Positions 59,207 through 64,000 of a stretch of 64,000 bases of DNA are shown in pieces (the first letter of the stretch is position 1; each line of letters opens with the position of its first letter). The notes under the pieces are model-generated. The model made no database searches, was not told where the DNA came from, and saw only the letters and a list, made by a program, of their open reading frames with translations. A program made the position numbers and the translations under genes. Source of the DNA: Intestinimonas timonensis (lineage in GTDB: Bacteria > Bacillota > Clostridia > Oscillospirales > Oscillospiraceae); contig NZ_LR130816.1 of NCBI RefSeq assembly GCF_900626145.1, positions 1 through 64,000 on the forward strand, written 5' to 3'.

Positions 59207-60286
59207 ATGGCAGGGAAACAGGAAGGCGGCCGACTGGTCTACGCCGATCTGATGCGGGTGGCGGCCATGCTGGCCGTCATCATCATCCATGTCTCCGGGG
59301 GGTGGCTGGAATCCCTCCCCGTTGGGACGGCGGATTGGCACGCCCTCAACGCCTGGGACAGCCTCACCCGCTGGGCCGTCCCCGTCTTTGTCATGTGCAG
59401 CGGCATGTTTCTGCTGGACCCCAAAAAGTCCCTCTCCCTGCCCACCCTCTTCTTCCGCTATTTTCTTCGGATGGTCACCGCTCTTTTCTTCTGGGGGGTG
59501 GCCTACCACCTGCTCTATGACCTTCTGAACGGTACGCTGAGCCTGGGAAGTCTCCCCCACGCCCTCTACGCTGTGGTGCTGGGCAACACCGAGACCCACC
59601 TGTGGTTTCTCACCATGATGATGGGGCTCTATCTCCTCACGCCCATTCTCCGCGCCTTCATTCGGGGCGCCTCCCGTGGGGACCTCCACTGGTTCTTCCT
59701 CATCTATGCCGCCTTTATGCTGGTTCTTCCCCTCTTCCTCCGGCTCCGGGGGAGTCAGACTGCCGCCCTCTACGCCGACCGCTTCTACCTCAATTTCACC
59801 CTGGCCTTTCCGCCCCTGGCCTACGTGGGCTATTTTGTGGCGGGCTACTACTTAAAGACCTACACCCTGGGCCGCATCGCGGAATGGCTCATCTATCTGC
59901 TGGGCATCGGCGGGGCCGTGGTCACAGTGGGAGGGACCACCCTTCTTTCCACCCGGGCCGGCGGGCTGGACACCACCCTGTATAGCTACCTTACCCCCAA
60001 CGTGTGTGCGATGGCGGTGGCCATCTTCGTCCTCTTCCGGTACCTGCTGGGGGTGAGCGACGAGCGCTCCCGGAAGGGACAGGTCAGCTCCATGGCCGCC
60101 TGCGGGTTCGGTGTCTACCTCTCCCACGTGATTTTTCTCATCCTCCTGCGCCACTTCGGCCTGGCCATCCTGCCCATCCCGGCGGCGGTGGCCGTCCCCC
60201 TCCTGACCATAGTCATTTTCATCCCCAGCTATGCCCTCTCCTGGCTCCTCCACAAGCTGCCGGTGGTGGGCCGCTACCTCACCTGA
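59207..60286 (+). CDS. Acyltransferase 3 family membrane protein
   Basis: A 359-residue membrane O-acyltransferase (OafA/WecH-like, PF01757). The family His sits in AAMLAVIIIHVSGGWLESLP; ten helices follow, including WAVPVFVMCSGMFLLDPKKS. It would move acyl groups, usually acetyl from acetyl-CoA, to a sugar. Starts four bases after the glyoxalase gene, upstream of the MBOAT and AlgJ-like genes, suggesting shared work on a surface polymer. Confidence 0.9.
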   Translation: MAGKQEGGRLVYADLMRVAAMLAVIIIHVSGGWLESLPVGTADWHALNAWDSLTRWAVPVFVMCSGMFLLDPKKSLSLPTLFFRYFLRMVTALFFWGVAYHLLYDLLNGTLSLGSLPHALYAVVLGNTETHLWFLTMMMGLYLLTPILRAFIRGASRGDLHWFFLIYAAFMLVLPLFLRLRGSQTAALYADRFYLNFTLAFPPLAYVGYFVAGYYLKTYTLGRIAEWLIYLLGIGGAVVTVGGTTLLSTRAGGLDTTLYSYLTPNVCAMAVAIFVLFRYLLGVSDERSRKGQVSSMAACGFGVYLSHVIFLILLRHFGLAILPIPAAVAVPLLTIVIFIPSYALSWLLHKLPVVGRYLT

Positions 60287-60312
60287 AACCCTCACACAAA
60301 GGAGTCCCGCCC

Positions 60313-61734
60313 ATGCTCTTCTCCAGCTCCATCTTTCTCTTCGCCTTCCTCCCCGCGGTGCTCCTGGGGTATTATGTCATCTTCCGGGGGATGCGCCGGG
60401 CCCAGAACCTGCTGCTCCTGGCCGCCTCCCTCCTCTTCTACGCCTGGGGCGAGCCCTGGTTCGTCCTGGTGATGATCGCCTCCATTTTCGCAAACTATCT
60501 CTTCGGCCTCTGGGTGCACACCTGGAAGCGGCGGGGCAGAAGGCTCCTTCTCCCCGTCACCGCCGCCTGCGTGTGCAACCTGGGGCTCCTTTTTGTGTTC
60601 AAATACCTCACTTTCACCCTGGAAAACCTGAACCTGCTGGGCCTCAACACCCCCATTCCCGTCATCGAGCTGCCCATCGGCATCTCCTTTTTCACCTTCC
60701 AGGCCCTGAGCTATGTACTGGACGTGGCCATGGGCACCGCTCAGGTCCAGCGCAGTCCCTTCGGCCTGGGTCTCTATATCTCCCTCTTTCCCCAGCTCAT
60801 CGCCGGCCCCATCGTGAAATACGCCACCGTGGCCGATGAGATTCAGGGACGGAGGGAGACCTGGGACGACTTCTCCTCCGGGTGCTGCCGCTTCCTGGTG
60901 GGCCTAGGCAAGAAGGTCCTCCTCTCCAACCAGCTTGCCCTGGTGGCCGACGCCGCCTGGGACACCCCCGCGGGTCAGCTCTCCACCGCCTTCGCCTGGC
61001 TGGGCTCCCTGTGCTACACCCTTCAGATCTACTATGACTTCTCCGGCTACTCCGACATGGCCATCGGTCTGGGCCGCATGTTTGGCTTCCACTTCCTGGA
61101 GAACTTCAACTGGCCCTATCTCTCCCGCTCGGTGACCGAGTTCTGGCGGCGGTGGCACATCTCCCTCTCCACCTGGTTTCGGGACTACGTCTACATCCCC
61201 TTGGGCGGCAGCCGCCGGGGAAAGTGGCGGACCCTGCGGAACCTTTTCGTGGTATGGCTCCTCACCGGGGTGTGGCACGGCGCCAACTGGACCTTCCTGT
61301 GCTGGGGGCTCTTCTACTTCCTGCTGCTGGTCTTTGAAAAGACCACCGGTCAGGTTCTCTCCTGGCCCAAAATCCTGGGCTGGGCCTGGACCTTCCTCAT
61401 GGTCAACTTTGGCTGGGTCCTCTTCCGGGCCGACTCCCTCACCGCCTGCGGCGCCTTCCTCCAGGCCATGTTCGGCCAGGGCGGCGGGCCGGATCTCCAG
61501 GCGGCCTACTACTGGGAGCAATATTGGATCGTGATTCTACTTTCCGTTTTCTTCTCCTTCCCCATTGCCCCCTGGCTCACCCGGAAGGTGGAGGCCTATT
61601 TCGGCCAGTACGCCCGCCACGTCTTTCCCATGTGGGACGGGGTGTACGGCCTGGGGCTCCTCCTCATCTTCCTGGCCGCCGCCGCCTTTTTGGTGAAGGG
61701 GACCTACAACCCCTTCATCTACTTCAACTTCTGA
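60313..61734 (+). CDS. MBOAT family O-acyltransferase (AlgI/DltB-like)
   Basis: A 473-residue membrane acyltransferase. Signature elements are present: FFTFQALSYVLDV, LFPQLIAGPIVKYATVADEI, YYDFSGYSDMAIGLGRMFGF and the catalytic His in WLLTGVWHGANWTFLCWGLF, with FWRRWHISLSTWFRDYVYIP before it. In AlgI-type systems it works with an exported SGNH-like partner such as the protein encoded next. GGAG is seven bases before the ATG. Confidence 0.94.
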   Translation: MLFSSSIFLFAFLPAVLLGYYVIFRGMRRAQNLLLLAASLLFYAWGEPWFVLVMIASIFANYLFGLWVHTWKRRGRRLLLPVTAACVCNLGLLFVFKYLTFTLENLNLLGLNTPIPVIELPIGISFFTFQALSYVLDVAMGTAQVQRSPFGLGLYISLFPQLIAGPIVKYATVADEIQGRRETWDDFSSGCCRFLVGLGKKVLLSNQLALVADAAWDTPAGQLSTAFAWLGSLCYTLQIYYDFSGYSDMAIGLGRMFGFHFLENFNWPYLSRSVTEFWRRWHISLSTWFRDYVYIPLGGSRRGKWRTLRNLFVVWLLTGVWHGANWTFLCWGLFYFLLLVFEKTTGQVLSWPKILGWAWTFLMVNFGWVLFRADSLTACGAFLQAMFGQGGGPDLQAAYYWEQYWIVILLSVFFSFPIAPWLTRKVEAYFGQYARHVFPMWDGVYGLGLLLIFLAAAAFLVKGTYNPFIYFNF

Positions 61735-61753
61735 CCCGAAAGGAGGGCGCCTC

Positions 61754-63106
61754 ATGGTCCCCTCACACAGCAATACCGGCGCCGTCCTTTTCCTGTGCGC
61801 CATGGCCGCGGGAGCCGTCCTGCTCCTCACTGGTCTGGCCCCCACCGCCCCTGCCTGTGAAGGGGTACGCCTTCCCACCCGGAGCGCCTCTTATGCCGCT
61901 CAGACGGGCCTGAGCGACGGCCGGGGGTCCCCCGGCCAGCGGGGCGAGGCGGTGACCGTCCAGGCAGAGCCGCCCTTTGAACGGCTCCAGGACTTCCTCT
62001 CCACCGCCGACGCCGCCGCCAACAGCGCCCTGGACAAGGGCCACCTCTTCATTGAGCTCTACGGCGGCGTTCAGGCCCTCTCCGACCGGACGGTGGTGGA
62101 GGATGTAGACCCCCAGTACTCGGTGGTGAAGCTCACCGACGGTACCATCACCTTCATCAATGCCGAGCCCAAGGACGTCACCGGCAACGGCCGGGCGGTG
62201 GTGCGGCTGGCCCAGGCCCTGGAGGAGCGGGAGGTCCCTCTCCTCTACGTCCAGGCCCCCCAGAAGCTCCAGGAAAATGACGACCGCCTCCCCACCGGGG
62301 TGACCGACTACGGCAACGACTACGCCGACCAGATCCTGGGTGTGCTGGCTGAGAACAACGTGGCCACCCTGGATCTGCGGGAGACGCTGGCCGACACCGG
62401 CCGGGACTGGTCCTCCTTCTTCTTCCGCACCGACCACCACTGGACGCCGGAGGCCGCCTTCACCGCCCACCAGACCCTGGCGCAGGTGCTGGAGAGCGAC
62501 TACGGCTTCACCATCCCGGAGGAGAACACCGACACCGCAGCCTTCACCCGGACCAATCTGTCCGACTTCTTCCTGGGCAGCCAGGGCAAGCGGGTGGGCT
62601 CCCTCTACGCCGGGGTGGACGACATCGAGATCGGGAAGCCCAACTTCGACACCTACTTCACCTACTCCATCCCCATCTATGACATGGAGCGCACCGGCCC
62701 CTTTGAGGAGTCCCTCCTCTTCCCGGAGCGCATCGAGGAGAAGGATTTCTTCAACGGCAATCCCTACACCCTCTACGCCGGCGGGGACTACCCCATGGCC
62801 CGGATCTACAACGAGCTCTCGCCGGACCGGCCCCGGATCATGCTCCTGCGGGACTCCTACGCCTGCGTCCTCACCCCCTTCCTGGCCCTGGACTGCGGGG
62901 AGCTCATCACCATCGACCTGCGGTACTTCCACGACGACCTGCTCACCTATGTGGACTGGCTGGAACCCGACCTGGTCATCGTCATGTACACCGCCGGCTC
63001 CGCCGCCCTGGATGAACTCTTCGATTTCTTCCCCAACGACACCGCCCAGCCCCAGTACGTCCTGGACCCGCCGGCGGCGGAAAAGCCGGCTCTGGGCACA
63101 AATTGA
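61754..63106 (+). CDS. AlgJ/DHHW-like exported acetylation partner
   Basis: A 450-residue protein with an N-terminal membrane or signal helix (AVLFLCAMAAGAVLLLTGLA) and an SGNH-hydrolase-like outside domain. FFRTDHHWTPEAAFTAHQTL carries the DxHW motif that defines AlgJ/AlgX-type and DHHW proteins, and MLLRDSYACVLTPFLALDCG is the likely nucleophile loop. It lies 20 bases after the MBOAT gene. Together they form a cassette for O-acetylating an envelope polysaccharide, polymer unknown. Confidence 0.87.
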   Translation: MVPSHSNTGAVLFLCAMAAGAVLLLTGLAPTAPACEGVRLPTRSASYAAQTGLSDGRGSPGQRGEAVTVQAEPPFERLQDFLSTADAAANSALDKGHLFIELYGGVQALSDRTVVEDVDPQYSVVKLTDGTITFINAEPKDVTGNGRAVVRLAQALEEREVPLLYVQAPQKLQENDDRLPTGVTDYGNDYADQILGVLAENNVATLDLRETLADTGRDWSSFFFRTDHHWTPEAAFTAHQTLAQVLESDYGFTIPEENTDTAAFTRTNLSDFFLGSQGKRVGSLYAGVDDIEIGKPNFDTYFTYSIPIYDMERTGPFEESLLFPERIEEKDFFNGNPYTLYAGGDYPMARIYNELSPDRPRIMLLRDSYACVLTPFLALDCGELITIDLRYFHDDLLTYVDWLEPDLVIVMYTAGSAALDELFDFFPNDTAQPQYVLDPPAAEKPALGTN

Positions 63107-63132
63107 CCGCTTTGACTGTGAGGTAATGTACC

Positions 63133-64000
63133 ATGCCCTCCGTCCGCCGTCTGGACTACCACTACATGGCCATGCAGATCGGCTTCTGGGCCATGTTCGC
63201 CGCCATCTGCGCCTACCAGGCCGCCCTGCTCACCAGCCGTGGCTTCACCAACGCCGAGACCGGCCTCCTCATCGCCGTCCGGTGCCTGGCCGGCATCGTC
63301 TGCCAGCCCGCCCTGGGCTCCTTCGCCGACCGCCATCCCCGCATCCCCCTGAGGCTCATCGTCTCTCTGGCCCTGGGGGTGGGGCTCGTCGCCGGGGTGG
63401 TCTTTCTCCTGTGCCCTATGGGCATGGCGGGGACCATGGCCGTCCTCATCCTCATGGGAGGCTTTGAAATCACCTCTTACCCCCTGATGGATGCCATGGC
63501 CATCCAGTTTATCCGGAAGGGCGTCCCCATTCGGTACAGCCTGGGCCGGGGCGTTGGCTCCCTGGCCTACGCCGTGTGCTGTGTGGCTCTGGGCCTCCAG
63601 GTCACCGCCTGGGGGGTGGAGACCACCCTTATTACCCACGCCGTCCTCACCGCCCTGGAGATCGTCCTGGTCATCACCTATCCCGTCTGCCCGATAGAGG
63701 AGAACAACGCCGGACCGCCCCCCGCCCCTCACTCCGCCCTGTGGCTCCTGCGGCAGAACCCCGCCTTTGCCCTCATGCTGCTGGCCATCCTCTTGGGCCT
63801 TACCGGGTGCCTGCCCATGTCCAACTTCCTGGTCAACGTGGTCACCAGCCGGGGCGGCACCGCCGGAGATCTGGGCATCGCCCTCTTCCTCATGGCCGGC
63901 TTTGAGCTGCCCACCGCCTTCTTCTTCCAGCGGCTCTACCGCCGCCTGGGGGGCGGCCGGCTCCTCCTGCTGAGCATGGTCTTCTGCTTCTTCAAGGCCC
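63133..64000 (+). CDS. MFS transporter, N-terminal part (runs off the window)
   Basis: The first 289 residues of a major-facilitator protein of the MFS_1-like type. It begins MPSVRRLDYHYMAMQIGFWA and shows at least eight hydrophobic helices, with PALGSFADRHPRIPLRLIVS as the cytosolic loop between helices 2 and 3 (a variant of the usual GxxxDRxGRR). The substrate is unknown; members of this branch carry sugars or nucleosides. It is the next gene after the acylation cassette, 26 bases away, so it may share its transcript. Confidence 0.82.
   Translation, partial: MPSVRRLDYHYMAMQIGFWAMFAAICAYQAALLTSRGFTNAETGLLIAVRCLAGIVCQPALGSFADRHPRIPLRLIVSLALGVGLVAGVVFLLCPMGMAGTMAVLILMGGFEITSYPLMDAMAIQFIRKGVPIRYSLGRGVGSLAYAVCCVALGLQVTAWGVETTLITHAVLTALEIVLVITYPVCPIEENNAGPPPAPHSALWLLRQNPAFALMLLAILLGLTGCLPMSNFLVNVVTSRGGTAGDLGIALFLMAGFELPTAFFFQRLYRRLGGGRLLLLSMVFCFFKA

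Overview
The window is GC-rich bacterial DNA that reads as a chromosome segment of a Gram-positive, spore-forming gut clostridium of the Oscillospiraceae type (the Flavonifractor/Lawsonibacter/Intestinimonas neighbourhood). The support is SpoVT, an alanyl T-box leader, a two-subunit Fe-S L-serine dehydratase, RnmV, DUF4250, an MltG/U32 gene pair, SLH and stalk-domain surface proteins, and strong Shine-Dalgarno sites with several TTG or GTG starts. Taxonomy is inferred from gene content only.

Positions 1-5200 are accessory. A phage or conjugative-element DnaB helicase and the tail of a replication organiser abut a piece of an IS5-type element, which itself cuts off a large Pro/Thr/Glu-repeat surface protein. 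That surface gene has a c-di-GMP-I riboswitch in its leader. Next to it lies a free-standing, highly structured RNA gene of about 375 nt with its own promoter and terminator.

Positions 5200-29700 are mostly core genes: a response regulator plus HPt pair, thpR, spoVT, exoA, an Sfp-type transferase, a glycolipid glycosyltransferase with a flippase-like partner, the recG-rnmV-holA-comEC-XRE block, HIT-DUF4250-alaS behind a T-box, a small membrane-protein cluster, mltG-U32, a Cys-rich microprotein, a folate enzyme, a DJ-1 protein, a dTMP kinase and a TagA-type glycosyltransferase. An unusual 492-bp pair of inverted, hairpin-rich repeats sits between the XRE gene and the HIT gene.

Positions 29800-46500 hold a complete three-gene ABC importer, a stalk-domain protein, an S41 protease with SLH domains, a double-domain polyphosphate:AMP phosphotransferase, a YitT-type membrane protein, a beta-CASP hydrolase, a serine hydrolase, an LTA-synthase-like enzyme and pyruvate kinase. 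Positions 46600-49400 form an operon of a frameshifted FapA-type (DUF342) gene, a CheX-like gene and a CheY-like gene.

Positions 49400-53450 are a scarred accessory region. It has a 112-bp duplication, an AT-rich insert, an IS66 remnant, a frameshifted gene, a gene with an internal amber stop, and small secreted proteins. Positions 53450-64000 return to an ECF sigma/anti-sigma pair, a CBS-domain protein, a ClC channel, serine dehydratase, a glyoxalase-like protein, an acyltransferase/MBOAT/AlgJ-like cluster likely to acylate a surface polymer, and the start of an MFS transporter.

Cell-envelope work is the recurring theme: glycolipid synthesis, LTA-type polymerisation, polymer acylation, S-layer-type proteins and peptidoglycan lysis. 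No tRNA, rRNA or CRISPR array was seen.
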